Shown piece by piece: positions 46,246-54,936 of a stretch of DNA of 64,000 bases. The notes beneath the pieces were generated by a model. It saw only the letters and a program-made list of their open reading frames with translations, was not told the origin of the DNA and did not search any database. The stretch's first letter is position 1, and each line of letters begins with the position of its first letter. The stretch is taken from positions 1 through 64,000 of the forward strand of contig CAIJFI010000011.1 of assembly GCA_903819975.1 (NCBI GenBank), read 5' to 3'. The stretch is from an uncultured Bacteroidota bacterium (GTDB taxonomy: Bacteria; Bacteroidota; Bacteroidia; Chitinophagales; Chitinophagaceae). The translations under genes and the position numbers were made by a program.

Positions 46246-47004
46246 ATGAGTGTTTTAGAAAGTTTTAGTTTAAAAGGAAAGACAGCTTTAGTAACAGGAT
46301 GCAATAAAGGCATTGGTTATGGAATGACTTTAGCATTGGCCGAAGCAGGTGCTAATATTATTGGAATGTCTAGTGGTGGTGACGATGCTGCTATTAAAGT
46401 AGCTGTGGAAAAAACAGGTCGCAGTTTTTCTTATTATCAAGTGGACTTAAGTGACAGAAATCAAATTTATGCTTTTGTAGAAAAAATAGCTGCTACTCAA
46501 ATTGATATTCTTGTAAATAATGCTGGTATAATTATGAGAAGCCCAGCGGTAGAACATCCTGATGAATACTGGGATAAAGTATTATCAATTAATTTAGATG
46601 CACAATTTATATTAACAAAGGCCATTGCAAAGCAAATGCTTGAACGTGGTAAGGGTAAAATTATATTTACATGTTCGTTATTAACTTTCCAAGGTGGTAT
46701 TAATGTGCCAGGTTATGCTGCTGCAAAATCGGCATTAGGAGGATTGATAAAAGCATTCGCTAACGAATGGGCTGCAAAAGGGGTATGTGTTAATGGCATC
46801 GCACCTGGTTATATTGAAACAGATAATACAACTGCTTTAAGAGAAGATGCAGAAAGAAATAAATCTATTTTAGATAGAATTCCTGCAAAACGTTGGGGCG
46901 TACCCGATGACTTTAAAGGGCCAGTTGTTTTCTTAGCATCTGAAGCATCTAATTATGTAAACGGAGCAATATTATTAGTTGATGGCGGATGGATGGCTAG
47001 ATAA
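46246..47004 (+). CDS. kduD: 2-dehydro-3-deoxy-D-gluconate 5-dehydrogenase (SDR family)
   Basis: This is a 252-aa short-chain dehydrogenase. It has the NAD motif TGCNKGIGYG, NNAGI, catalytic Ser in FTCSLLTFQGG, YAAAKSALGG and a PG motif. KduD reduces the diketo product of unsaturated galacturonate to KDG. Its isomerase partner KduI is not encoded in the window. It fits the PL1/GH105 route, which makes unsaturated monomers. Confidence 0.9.
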   Translation: MSVLESFSLKGKTALVTGCNKGIGYGMTLALAEAGANIIGMSSGGDDAAIKVAVEKTGRSFSYYQVDLSDRNQIYAFVEKIAATQIDILVNNAGIIMRSPAVEHPDEYWDKVLSINLDAQFILTKAIAKQMLERGKGKIIFTCSLLTFQGGINVPGYAAAKSALGGLIKAFANEWAAKGVCVNGIAPGYIETDNTTALREDAERNKSILDRIPAKRWGVPDDFKGPVVFLASEASNYVNGAILLVDGGWMAR

Positions 47005-47027
47005 TTGGTTGAAAAAGATTTAAAACT

Positions 47028-48038
47028 ATGATGAAGAAAGTATTTTGTTTCGGGGAATTATTAATGCGCTTTTCGCCTAATCTGCAAAAGCAATGGATAC
47101 ATGAACATAGCATGCCGGTTTTTATTGGAGGTGCCGAATTAAATGTTGCCAAAGCATTAGCGGCTTGGCAAACACCAGTAAAGTATTGCACTGCCTTACC
47201 TGATAATTATATTTCAAAAGAGATTATTGATTCTTTACATGAAGAAGGTATTGATGCTACTTCGATTGTTTTAAGCGGAGACCGAATAGGATCTTACACA
47301 TTACCAATGGGTGCTGATTTAAAAAATGCTGGTGTAATATATGACCGTGCTTATTCTTCCTTTTCATTTTTAAAAAGAGGAATGATTAATTGGGAAGCAG
47401 TATTGGAAGGATATGATTGGTTTCACTTTACTGCAATTAGTCCTGCATTAAATCCTACCATTGTTGATGTATGTGAAGAAGCGTTAGAGTTTGCGACTAA
47501 AAAAGGAATGACTATTTCGGTGGACTTAAATTATAGAGCCAAACTATGGCAGTATGGTAAAAAGCCAGTAGAGGTAATGCCTGCTCTTGTTAAATATTGT
47601 CATGTTGTAATGGGTAATGTTTGGAGCGCACATCAATTACTGGGAACGCAATTAAATCCGGCTTTAAATGAAGCTTGCGAAAAAGAATTTTACATTCAAC
47701 AATCGGAGATAGTTTCAAAAGAAATTATGACCACATATCCTAATTGTTCATTAGTAGCAAATACTTATCGTTTTTCCGAAGGAGATGCAGTAAGATATTA
47801 TGCAACCCTTACTAATAAACAGGAACATGCAGTGTGTAAGGAACATTTCTGCGAAAACGTTATCGATAAGGTGGGTAGCGGCGATTGCTTCATGGCAGGG
47901 CTTATTTATGGAAATTTACAAAGCAATTTTACATTTGACGAAGTCATTAATTTTGCTGCTAGTGCCGCATTTGGTAAGTTGCAGGAAGTAGGAGATAGTA
48001 CGAAACAAAATATTCAAACGATTAAAGCTAGATATTAA
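47028..48038 (+). CDS. kdgK: 2-keto-3-deoxygluconate kinase
   Basis: This is a 336-aa PfkB-family sugar kinase. It has the N-terminal FCFGELLMRFSP, GGAELNVAKALA and the catalytic signature DKVGSGDCFMAGLI. It phosphorylates KDG to KDPG. A start at 47031 is equally possible (two adjacent ATGs). It lies directly between kduD and the aldolase gene. Confidence 0.93.
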   Translation: MMKKVFCFGELLMRFSPNLQKQWIHEHSMPVFIGGAELNVAKALAAWQTPVKYCTALPDNYISKEIIDSLHEEGIDATSIVLSGDRIGSYTLPMGADLKNAGVIYDRAYSSFSFLKRGMINWEAVLEGYDWFHFTAISPALNPTIVDVCEEALEFATKKGMTISVDLNYRAKLWQYGKKPVEVMPALVKYCHVVMGNVWSAHQLLGTQLNPALNEACEKEFYIQQSEIVSKEIMTTYPNCSLVANTYRFSEGDAVRYYATLTNKQEHAVCKEHFCENVIDKVGSGDCFMAGLIYGNLQSNFTFDEVINFAASAAFGKLQEVGDSTKQNIQTIKARY

Positions 48039-48048
48039 ACATATAACT

Positions 48049-48702
48049 ATGCATAGTATAGATAAAGTAACACAACACATTTTAAACTCGAAGCTAATTC
48101 CTTTGTTTTACGAGGATGATGTTCAAGTAGTAATAGATGTTGTGAAAGCATTGTATGCTGGAGGTATTAGAACAATTGAATTTACCAATAGAGGCGCAAA
48201 GGCTTTGGATAATTTTAAAGCATTGATTGCTTTAAAAAATGAAATGCCCGATTTGTATTTAGGTATTGGTACTATTAAGTCGGAAGAAGATGCTAAAAAA
48301 TATATTGACGCTGGCGCTGATTTTTTAATAAGCCCAGTATTTGATGCATCGGTTGCGGATATCGCATATTTACATAAAGTATTGTGGATTCCAGGCTGTA
48401 TGACACCTACTGAAATTCATAATGCACAAGTGGCTGGATGTAATCTAGTCAAATTATTCCCGGGTAATGTTTTAGGCCCAGGATTTATTGAAGCAATCAG
48501 ACCTTTATTTAGAGATGTTCATTTTTTAGTAACTGGTGGAGTAGATGCATCTGAGGTAAGCATTATGAGCTGGTTAAAAGCTGGCGCAGCAGGTGTTGGT
48601 TTAGGTAGTAAGTTAATCACTAAAGAAGTTTTAGCTAATAAACAATATGAGCAATTAACTCATACTTCAAAACAGCTTTTATCCATTCAAGGATTAAAAT
48701 AA
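48049..48702 (+). CDS. kdgA: 2-keto-3-deoxy-6-phosphogluconate aldolase
   Basis: This is a 217-aa TIM-barrel aldolase of the KDPG/KHG type (Eda/KdgA). The Schiff-base Lys is in CNLVKLFPGNVLGP, with FTNRG and LVTGGVD as phosphate-binding loops. It cleaves KDPG to pyruvate and glyceraldehyde-3-phosphate, ending the uronate pathway. It lies 4 nt before exuT. Confidence 0.95.
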   Translation: MHSIDKVTQHILNSKLIPLFYEDDVQVVIDVVKALYAGGIRTIEFTNRGAKALDNFKALIALKNEMPDLYLGIGTIKSEEDAKKYIDAGADFLISPVFDASVADIAYLHKVLWIPGCMTPTEIHNAQVAGCNLVKLFPGNVLGPGFIEAIRPLFRDVHFLVTGGVDASEVSIMSWLKAGAAGVGLGSKLITKEVLANKQYEQLTHTSKQLLSIQGLK

Positions 48703-48706
48703 TTTT

Positions 48707-50011
48707 ATGAAAAAACAGATCGGAAATTTAAGATGGACTATTTGTGCCTTAGTATTTTTTGCCACCACAATAAACTATTTAGATAGAGCAGTAATTAGTT
48801 TATTGAAAAGCACTCTTACAAAGGAAATGCATTGGGACGATGCCGACTATGCTAATGTAGAGATTGCATTTAAAATAAGTTACGCTATTGGTTTAATGTT
48901 AGCTGGTAGAGTGATTGATAAAATTGGTACTAAGAGAGGGTATAGCTGGGCTACAGGTTTATGGAGCTTGGCTGCCATTGTACATGCGTTTGCCAAAAAT
49001 GTATTTGGTTTTGCTGCTGCAAGGGCTGCTTTGGGCGTTACAGAAGCAGGTAATTTTCCTGCTGCTATTAAAACCACAGCAGAATGGTTCCCGAAAAAAG
49101 AAAGAGCATTGGCCACAGGCTTATTTAATTCAGGTGCAAACATTGGAGCCATTGTGGCTCCTCTAACAGTTCCGTTTATAGCAGTAAATTATGGATGGCA
49201 ATGGGCTTTTGTAATTACGGGGTTACTAGGACTTATCTGGTTATTCTTTTGGCAAAAATATTATCGCACTCCATCTACCCATCCTAAAATTACGCCCGAA
49301 GAGTTAGCATATATTAATAGTGATATTGAACCACTTGAAGCAAATGAAACTGCAAAGCCAGAAAAAAAATATACTTGGGGTATGCTACTAGGTTATAAAC
49401 AAACCTGGGCTTTTTCGATTGGTAAATTATTGACAGATCCTATTTGGTGGTTTTATCTTTTTTGGTTGCCTGATTTTTTAGAAAGTCAGTACCACTTAAA
49501 AGGCACTCAAATTGCATTGCCAGTAGCAGCAGTATATACATTGTCTGTTATAGGCAGTATCGGTGGTGGTTGGATACCATTAAAATTAATTAGTAAAAAT
49601 TGGCCGGTGTTTCGCGCGCGTAAAACATCTATGTTAATTTATGCATTTTTAGTGTTGCCTATTTTATTTGCACAATACCTTGGCGCTATTGATATGTGGT
49701 TGGCGGTACTCGTAATTGGTATTGCAGCAGCTGCACATCAGGCTTGGAGTGCTAACATTTTTACAACAGTAAGTGACATGTTCCCTAAACATACTGTAGG
49801 CTCAGTAACAGGTATTGGTGGTATGTTTGGAGCGATAGGTGGAATTTTATTGTCCTTATTAGTACAAAAGAATTTGTTCGTTTACTATCGTCATATCAAC
49901 AAGATAGAAATTGCATATTACATCATGTTTGCTGTTTGTGCGCTTTCTTATTTATTGGCTTGGTTAATAATGCATGCATTAGTACCTAAAGTAAATGTGA
50001 TTGAGGATTAA
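48707..50011 (+). CDS. exuT: Hexuronate transporter (MFS, ExuT-like)
   Basis: This is a 434-aa protein with twelve predicted helices. It shows the anion:cation symporter signature around GVTEAGNFPAAIKTTAEWFPKKERA. It imports galacturonate/glucuronate across the inner membrane. It is the final gene of the second pectin unit and is followed by a hairpin terminator that is duplicated 1.2 kb downstream. Confidence 0.9.
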   Translation: MKKQIGNLRWTICALVFFATTINYLDRAVISLLKSTLTKEMHWDDADYANVEIAFKISYAIGLMLAGRVIDKIGTKRGYSWATGLWSLAAIVHAFAKNVFGFAAARAALGVTEAGNFPAAIKTTAEWFPKKERALATGLFNSGANIGAIVAPLTVPFIAVNYGWQWAFVITGLLGLIWLFFWQKYYRTPSTHPKITPEELAYINSDIEPLEANETAKPEKKYTWGMLLGYKQTWAFSIGKLLTDPIWWFYLFWLPDFLESQYHLKGTQIALPVAAVYTLSVIGSIGGGWIPLKLISKNWPVFRARKTSMLIYAFLVLPILFAQYLGAIDMWLAVLVIGIAAAAHQAWSANIFTTVSDMFPKHTVGSVTGIGGMFGAIGGILLSLLVQKNLFVYYRHINKIEIAYYIMFAVCALSYLLAWLIMHALVPKVNVIED

Positions 50012-50027
50012 ATCCGTTAAGATATAA

Positions 50028-50067
50028 AAACAAAAAAGCCGCTTCCAAAAGGAGCGGCTTTTTAAGT
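50028..50067 (+). repeat. 40-bp direct repeat containing a terminator, copy 1
   Basis: This 40-bp segment is identical to 51230-51269. Its centre is a hairpin of AAAAAGCCGCT and AGCGGCTTTTT (50033-50063), which serves as the exuT terminator. The two copies flank a 1.16-kb cassette with two small genes, as attachment sites would. Confidence 0.9.
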
Positions 50068-50077
50068 ATAAATACTA
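50064..50077. promoter_or_regulatory. AGTA-N4-TACT box, copy 1
   Basis: AGTA TAAA TACT lies directly after the first 40-bp repeat and 57 nt before the lipoprotein gene at 50134. It is one of six such palindromes in the accessory region and one of the weaker matches. Confidence 0.4.
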
Positions 50078-50133
50078 TAAATAAGTTTCATGCTAAAATT
50101 TAGATTGATGTTTAATCAATTAAAATATTAATT

Positions 50134-51039
50134 ATGAAACAGTTTCTTGAAAAATTTGCTATTTGCAAAATGTTTTTTCTAGTCTTTATTTTTTCATCTT
50201 GCTCAAAAAATATAGATCTTACACTATCTGGACATTCTGAAAAATTAACCGCAGCCTACTTTGAAGGCGCTGGTCAAATGCATAATGCAAATCTTGATAA
50301 TATTTTAGTTGACTTATCAAATGAAAGAAGTGGTGTCTATAAATCATTAACTTCTATTGGATCTAATGTCGTAAATACTGAATTTGCAAGATCAAACATG
50401 TTAAATCTAGCTAAAAATGCATCTATACAGCAAACAAATAACGATCAAAATTTGCCACCTCAGTTAAAAAATGATATGGTTATCCAAACTAATATAATTT
50501 ATCAAGATGCCCCAATTTGGGATAATGTTAATCTATTCACCTTAACTACTTCAAGTAAATTCACCGATTTTCAGCAATCATTTTTAAGCCAGCTAAATGT
50601 AATAATTTCTGATAATGATGAATCAATGAACTCATTACTAAAGCGAATTTCAAACCTTGAAGAAAACATTTATCAATCTAGCTTATCGCAAATTCAGCAA
50701 GCGGAAATTTTTATAATTACAAGTACTGCAAAATCCAGTTTATCTTATTGGAATCAAAATATCAATAAATGGACTATTTTTATTGATGAAACAAGAGTAT
50801 CTTCAAAAGAAGGTTTGACATTTGATATTAAAGGATTTAGCATTAAATCAAATTTATCAAAAAAAATATCTTGGAAGAAAGTAGCAAAATCTGATGTAGG
50901 TGGTGCGGTAGCGGGTGTTGCAGCTTGGGGAGGAGCTGCTTTAATGGGAGGGCCTGTAACTTTGGCTGCATTTGGATCATCAGTTGGAGGATGGGCAGCA
51001 GGGTGTAGTGCGTATGAAGCAATTATGCAATTATGGTAA
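50134..51039 (+). CDS. Lipoprotein with C-terminal glycine-zipper hydrophobic domain
   Basis: This is a 301-aa protein with a lipoprotein signal (FIFSSC, Cys23). A hydrophilic, Asn/Ser-rich middle is followed by a C-terminal 45-residue segment rich in Gly and Ala, with repeated GxxxG spacing (VGGAVAGVAAWGGAALMGG, then GSSVGGWAAGC). That segment resembles membrane-inserting glycine-zipper regions, including those of class II bacteriocins. A 55-aa two-helix membrane protein follows after 12 nt and could be its immunity partner. This is inference; I know no characterised homologue. Confidence 0.65.
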   Translation: MKQFLEKFAICKMFFLVFIFSSCSKNIDLTLSGHSEKLTAAYFEGAGQMHNANLDNILVDLSNERSGVYKSLTSIGSNVVNTEFARSNMLNLAKNASIQQTNNDQNLPPQLKNDMVIQTNIIYQDAPIWDNVNLFTLTTSSKFTDFQQSFLSQLNVIISDNDESMNSLLKRISNLEENIYQSSLSQIQQAEIFIITSTAKSSLSYWNQNINKWTIFIDETRVSSKEGLTFDIKGFSIKSNLSKKISWKKVAKSDVGGAVAGVAAWGGAALMGGPVTLAAFGSSVGGWAAGCSAYEAIMQLW

Positions 51040-51051
51040 ATTAAATTAAAA

Positions 51052-51219
51052 ATGAAAACTAAAATTATTATCGCTATCGCTTATTTTATAGCAGGTATTG
51101 TTGTATTATCTCTTGTCAATTATTACTATTTCAAAATATTTACAATAATTGAAACAGTTTTATTGTCAGTAATCTTCACTGTGATATATTTCCTATTTAG
51201 CATAAGAAACAAAAACTAG
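51052..51219 (+). CDS. Small two-helix membrane protein (55 aa)
   Basis: This short frame encodes 55 residues with two hydrophobic helices (IIIAIAYFIAGIVVLSLV and IIETVLLSVIFTVIYFLF), a Lys-containing N-terminus and a basic C-terminus. It lies 12 nt after the glycine-zipper lipoprotein gene, within the same repeat-bounded cassette. Size and topology resemble bacteriocin immunity proteins, but there is no sequence proof. Confidence 0.55.
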   Translation: MKTKIIIAIAYFIAGIVVLSLVNYYYFKIFTIIETVLLSVIFTVIYFLFSIRNKN

Positions 51220-51229
51220 CATTGTTTAT

Positions 51230-51269
51230 AAACAAAAAAGCCGCTTCCAAAAGGAGCGGCTTTTTAAGT
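51230..51269 (+). repeat. 40-bp direct repeat containing a terminator, copy 2
   Basis: This is the exact second copy of 50028-50067, and its hairpin at 51235-51265 terminates the lipoprotein/small membrane protein pair. The sequences on either side of the two copies differ, so the identity is limited to these 40 bp. Confidence 0.9.
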
Positions 51270-51398
51270 TGCTGTAGGGGGAGGAAAGTAACCTATTGAT
51301 ATTGCCTATCATTTAAAATGATAAATAGATAATAAAACATTGATAATCAATATAAATATACTTTTACTATCATTTTAAATAGCAACGGAATTCTGTTT

Positions 51399-51422
51399 TA
51401 GTGTCACCTATAGTGTCACCTA
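51399..51422 (+). repeat. Tandem 12-bp repeat before the integrase
   Basis: TAGTGTCACCTA occurs twice in direct succession, 41 nt before the integrase ATG. TATCATTT also recurs at 51307 and 51367 in the same leader. These may be arm-type recombinase sites or regulatory repeats. The rest of 51270-51463 holds no gene. Confidence 0.5.
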
Positions 51423-51463
51423 ATTTGAATTTAATTCGTATCTTTCCAAAAAGGGAAGGAACT

Positions 51464-52747
51464 ATGTCACGTAAACCACAAGTTAATTTTAGATTAAAGC
51501 CAGAAGGAAAAGATGGCTTTTCAAACATTGTATTAGACTTTGCGTATCAAAAGCGTAGGTTAAGATATGAGTTTGGGCAATCTGTAAAGCCTGCAGATTG
51601 GAATGAAAATAAGCAACGAGTTAAGAACAAGTTTACAACTACCAATGATGGAAAGTTTGCTTTAAATGACATGCTTGACAATTTGGAGATTACTTGTATT
51701 CGTGCTTATTCGGAAGCCTTAAAAGATGGTATTCCTGACCCAATTATTTTAAAACAATCATTAGACTCACTTATAGACAAGAATCATAATAAAGCAAGTG
51801 ACCCTAATAAACCAACCATTTTTACCCTTGCCCAAAGATTTATTAATGGAGAGATTAAATTTAAAGGCAAGGATAAGAGTAAGGAAACCTTGGATAATTA
51901 TGCAGCAGTTGCAAAACATCTTAGGGAGTATCAAGAATATTCTAAAAGTAGGGTAGATTTTGACACCATTGATTTAGACTTTTTTTATTCCTATGTAAAC
52001 TATCTAAAAAATATAAGAAACTTGAAAGTAAATACGGTAGCTAAGGATATTGCAATCATTAAAGTGTTTATGGGGGAGGCTGTAGATTTAGAGTATACCG
52101 ATAATATGAAATTTAAGCACAAGAAATTTTCATATAATGAAGAATATACAGAGCATGTGTATTTGACAGAAGATGAACTTGCTAAATTGTATGCATTAAA
52201 GATCTCCAATAAGAAGTTGGAAGAAGTAAGAGACTTATTTATATTCGGTGCATGGGTTGGTTTAAGGTTTTCGGATTTTAGCAATATAAAACCAGAGAAT
52301 ATTATTCAAATTGATGGTGATTATTTTATCAAAACGATTACCCAAAAAACAAAAGAGCTGGTAATTATACCATGCAACCCAGTGATCATGGAAATATTTG
52401 AGAAATATGCCGACCGACCGAATATGCTACCTAAGACTATTAGTAATCAGAAATTTAATGACTACATCAAGGATGTATGTAAATTGGCTGAGTTTACTGA
52501 AGTAGGGCGAATTAGTGCAAGGCCAAAGGATATTCTGGCCGATTTGGTTTCCAGCCATACGGCTAGAAGGTCTTTTGCTACCAACTATTATTTACAGGGA
52601 TTTCCCACAATTGACTTAATGAAAATTACTGGACATAGAACTGAGCGCTCCTTCTTGAAATATATTAGAGTAAGTAAACTGGACACTGCAAAACGGCTTA
52701 GCGAGCATATAAAGGCGAATTGGAGTAGGAAATTGTTGTCAATTTAA
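51464..52747 (+). CDS. Tyrosine recombinase / integrase (Bacteroidota type)
   Basis: This is a 427-aa protein with an N-terminal arm-binding region, a SAM-like core-binding domain (about 130-220) and a catalytic domain. Catalytic residues are intact: Arg268 (GLRFSD), His365 and Arg368 (HTARR), His391 (GHR) and Tyr400 (FLKYIRV). I used the ATG at 51464 with the purine-rich leader AAGGGAAGGA, not an upstream GTG at 51401. It adjoins the second 40-bp terminator repeat. A decayed relative lies at 54937-55587. Confidence 0.93.
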   Translation: MSRKPQVNFRLKPEGKDGFSNIVLDFAYQKRRLRYEFGQSVKPADWNENKQRVKNKFTTTNDGKFALNDMLDNLEITCIRAYSEALKDGIPDPIILKQSLDSLIDKNHNKASDPNKPTIFTLAQRFINGEIKFKGKDKSKETLDNYAAVAKHLREYQEYSKSRVDFDTIDLDFFYSYVNYLKNIRNLKVNTVAKDIAIIKVFMGEAVDLEYTDNMKFKHKKFSYNEEYTEHVYLTEDELAKLYALKISNKKLEEVRDLFIFGAWVGLRFSDFSNIKPENIIQIDGDYFIKTITQKTKELVIIPCNPVIMEIFEKYADRPNMLPKTISNQKFNDYIKDVCKLAEFTEVGRISARPKDILADLVSSHTARRSFATNYYLQGFPTIDLMKITGHRTERSFLKYIRVSKLDTAKRLSEHIKANWSRKLLSI

Positions 52748-52961
52748 TAAATTAAAATATTTCATAACTACAAATTTAACAGTCAAAATCATTAGTATTT
52801 AGTTTTGTATGTTATACTTAATTTGATCGAACCTTGGATAGGCGTACAAATTTTATATGTAATTAATGTGTTTAAGCTATTTGTTTTAATTTATTAATGA
52901 TTTAAATCAATCTTTACTAATATCGATTTGACTTGAAAGACTACCAACACGAAGTAAAAAT

Positions 52962-52975
52962 CAGTATTTGTACTG
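52962..52975. promoter_or_regulatory. CAGTA-N4-TACTG box, copy 2
   Basis: CAGTA TTTG TACTG is a perfect 5-bp-arm palindrome, 78 nt before the lipoprotein gene at 53054. The rest of the 306-nt gap 52748-53053 is AT-rich and shows no gene. Confidence 0.5.
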
Positions 52976-53053
52976 TATTTAATTAAAAATATAATTTATA
53001 TTTTTAATCCACAGACCTGTCTTTTATAATAAATCAATAAAAAAGTATTTCGT

Positions 53054-54349
53054 ATGAAAACTTGTTTAAAATTTAAATATTGTATTTTATTCGCTTTGTT
53101 TGTCATTTCTTGTAATAAATCTGAGGTTGTTCAAAATCAAAATAAGACATTTTATGAAAGAGATGATATACTATCCAGTATGTTTGTTAAATCAAATTCA
53201 AATATTCAAAGTGATTCAGTATTAATTAAAACAATGAATCACTTCAAGGATTTTGATAATAAAACAAATATTTCAATAAAGATAACAAAAGACTATGGAC
53301 TGCCAATGTGGGATTTGAGTATATCGTTAAAAAACTATAGAGGAGCATTAACTTTGTTTACCCCAATCGTAAACGAGTCGGATTCAGTTACTGGTCTAAT
53401 TATTTCTGCGGAAGTAACAAAAAAATTTACAAAATTCTATGTTTTAGATAAAAAAATAGCACAATCAAAACTAAAAACAATCGGGGATAAAAATGCTACT
53501 TTATTTACAAAATCAACGCTTAATGGAATTTATAATGCACTTCAAAAGAGAGTAATAGATGTAAAAATGTACAAAGAAAATCAACTTTCAAATGGTAAAA
53601 TTTCAAGTAATAGTTTGAATACAAACGCTTTAAATACAATAAGTGTTACAACTTGTTGGACCTATATAGCTGCTGTTGATGATAATTATAATACATTAAT
53701 AATGTATCAATGTTCTTCCACAACTTATTGGATTGATTTTGGAACGACTAATACAACGGAATCTCCTTATTTGAATCCAATATCTTCCGGAACTGGAGGA
53801 TTGTCCCCTTCCTCTACAATATCTAGTTTAAACATAAGTGATTATAAGGCTGTAATAAGCCCAGCCCCAATAAAAGTTTATAGTAATATATGTGATGCTA
53901 TAAATGAAATGTGGAATAGTTATCCTAATAATGAGACATTCGGATATTTAACTGAAGATGGAAAAGTAATTTTTACAAATATTCTTCCATTAAGCGGGGG
54001 CCAAGCTGCTGGTCTTTATAATAATGAGAATTCGAATGACTATTATTTTGTATATCCAAAGTCTGCAGGTACTTATTCTTTTATTAATCCCATTTCTAAT
54101 TCTACAAATACATTTGTAAAAGTTATTGCCAGTATACATACACATACACCTTGCAGATTTGACGGCACTGATGGCGTTACGAATAAAATTGTTAGCTTAG
54201 AGGATGCTTCTTTAGCAAATCAGCATCCTGGACTAATTAATTATGTAATAGGATGTGGTGCAATAGCTAATTTTAAAGAAAGTAATGATTCATATTTTAA
54301 TATTCATAACTCAAGTCAAAGTAACTTATGTCAATATGTTTTAAATTAA
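53054..54349 (+). CDS. Lipoprotein with JAMM-like C-terminal motif
   Basis: This is a 431-aa protein with a lipobox (VISC, Cys20). The middle is Ser/Thr/Asn-rich. The C-terminal 150 residues contain a glutamate-bearing strand (NETFGYLTEDGKVIF) followed by IASIHTHTP (His362, His364) and SLEDAS (Ser381, Asp384). This order of Glu, HxH, S-x2-D resembles JAB/JAMM metalloproteases or DUF4329, though the spacing between HxH and Ser is longer than usual. It lies 6 nt before a second secreted-protein gene. Enzymatic activity is unproven. Confidence 0.6.
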   Translation: MKTCLKFKYCILFALFVISCNKSEVVQNQNKTFYERDDILSSMFVKSNSNIQSDSVLIKTMNHFKDFDNKTNISIKITKDYGLPMWDLSISLKNYRGALTLFTPIVNESDSVTGLIISAEVTKKFTKFYVLDKKIAQSKLKTIGDKNATLFTKSTLNGIYNALQKRVIDVKMYKENQLSNGKISSNSLNTNALNTISVTTCWTYIAAVDDNYNTLIMYQCSSTTYWIDFGTTNTTESPYLNPISSGTGGLSPSSTISSLNISDYKAVISPAPIKVYSNICDAINEMWNSYPNNETFGYLTEDGKVIFTNILPLSGGQAAGLYNNENSNDYYFVYPKSAGTYSFINPISNSTNTFVKVIASIHTHTPCRFDGTDGVTNKIVSLEDASLANQHPGLINYVIGCGAIANFKESNDSYFNIHNSSQSNLCQYVLN

Positions 54350-54355
54350 ATTAAA

Positions 54356-54886
54356 ATGAAACATCTCTTTTTCTTAATATTATATATTTTATTCAACAAT
54401 ACTATTTTATATTCTCAATCTTATACAAAACTAGCACATGCATCTATACATAAAGTAGAATTAAAAGACAGTTTTGTCATTAGAGCCATTGATAGTTTTA
54501 TATTAATTCATCAAAAATCGGATACAGATTTAATCAAATATGGATATATAGTTATAAAATTAGACACTAACAATTTTATTAAATTGGATAGTATTTTCAG
54601 GCCTTGCTTTAAAATTAATTATTCATATGCTCTAATTAAGGATATCAATAATGATAAATTGTTTCCTAATTATTATACATTTCAAAATAATAAACTTATT
54701 TTAATTTACAAAAATGAGACAAATCATTTTAGACAAAATTCAAAAAGAATTTTATTAAAACACATAAAAAAATTTGTAACCCATCCACTAAAAGAATACG
54801 CAAGAACGAGTGAGGGTAAGAAATTTATCTTTTACAATACTGGCAATATTGTTCATAGTCCATGGATGCAAGTCTGTTCAAATTAA
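54356..54886 (+). CDS. Secreted hypothetical protein paired with the JAMM-like lipoprotein
   Basis: This is a 176-aa protein with a hydrophobic signal peptide (LFFLILYILFNNTILYSQ), then a Lys/Ile-rich domain with several Tyr and Phe. I see no motif I can name. The 6-nt gap to the JAMM-like lipoprotein gene implies co-expression, and it may be a partner or immunity-type protein. The AT-rich codon use matches the accessory region. Confidence 0.55.
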   Translation: MKHLFFLILYILFNNTILYSQSYTKLAHASIHKVELKDSFVIRAIDSFILIHQKSDTDLIKYGYIVIKLDTNNFIKLDSIFRPCFKINYSYALIKDINNDKLFPNYYTFQNNKLILIYKNETNHFRQNSKRILLKHIKKFVTHPLKEYARTSEGKKFIFYNTGNIVHSPWMQVCSN

Positions 54887-54936
54887 TGTTAAATATTTCG
54901 TTTTGATAACAATCGAATCAAAAATGAATACTAATA

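Noticed and set aside
50028-51269. CRISPR-type repeat array
   Set aside because: There are only two copies of the 40-bp repeat, 1.2 kb apart, and no cas genes. The terminator and cassette explanation fits better.
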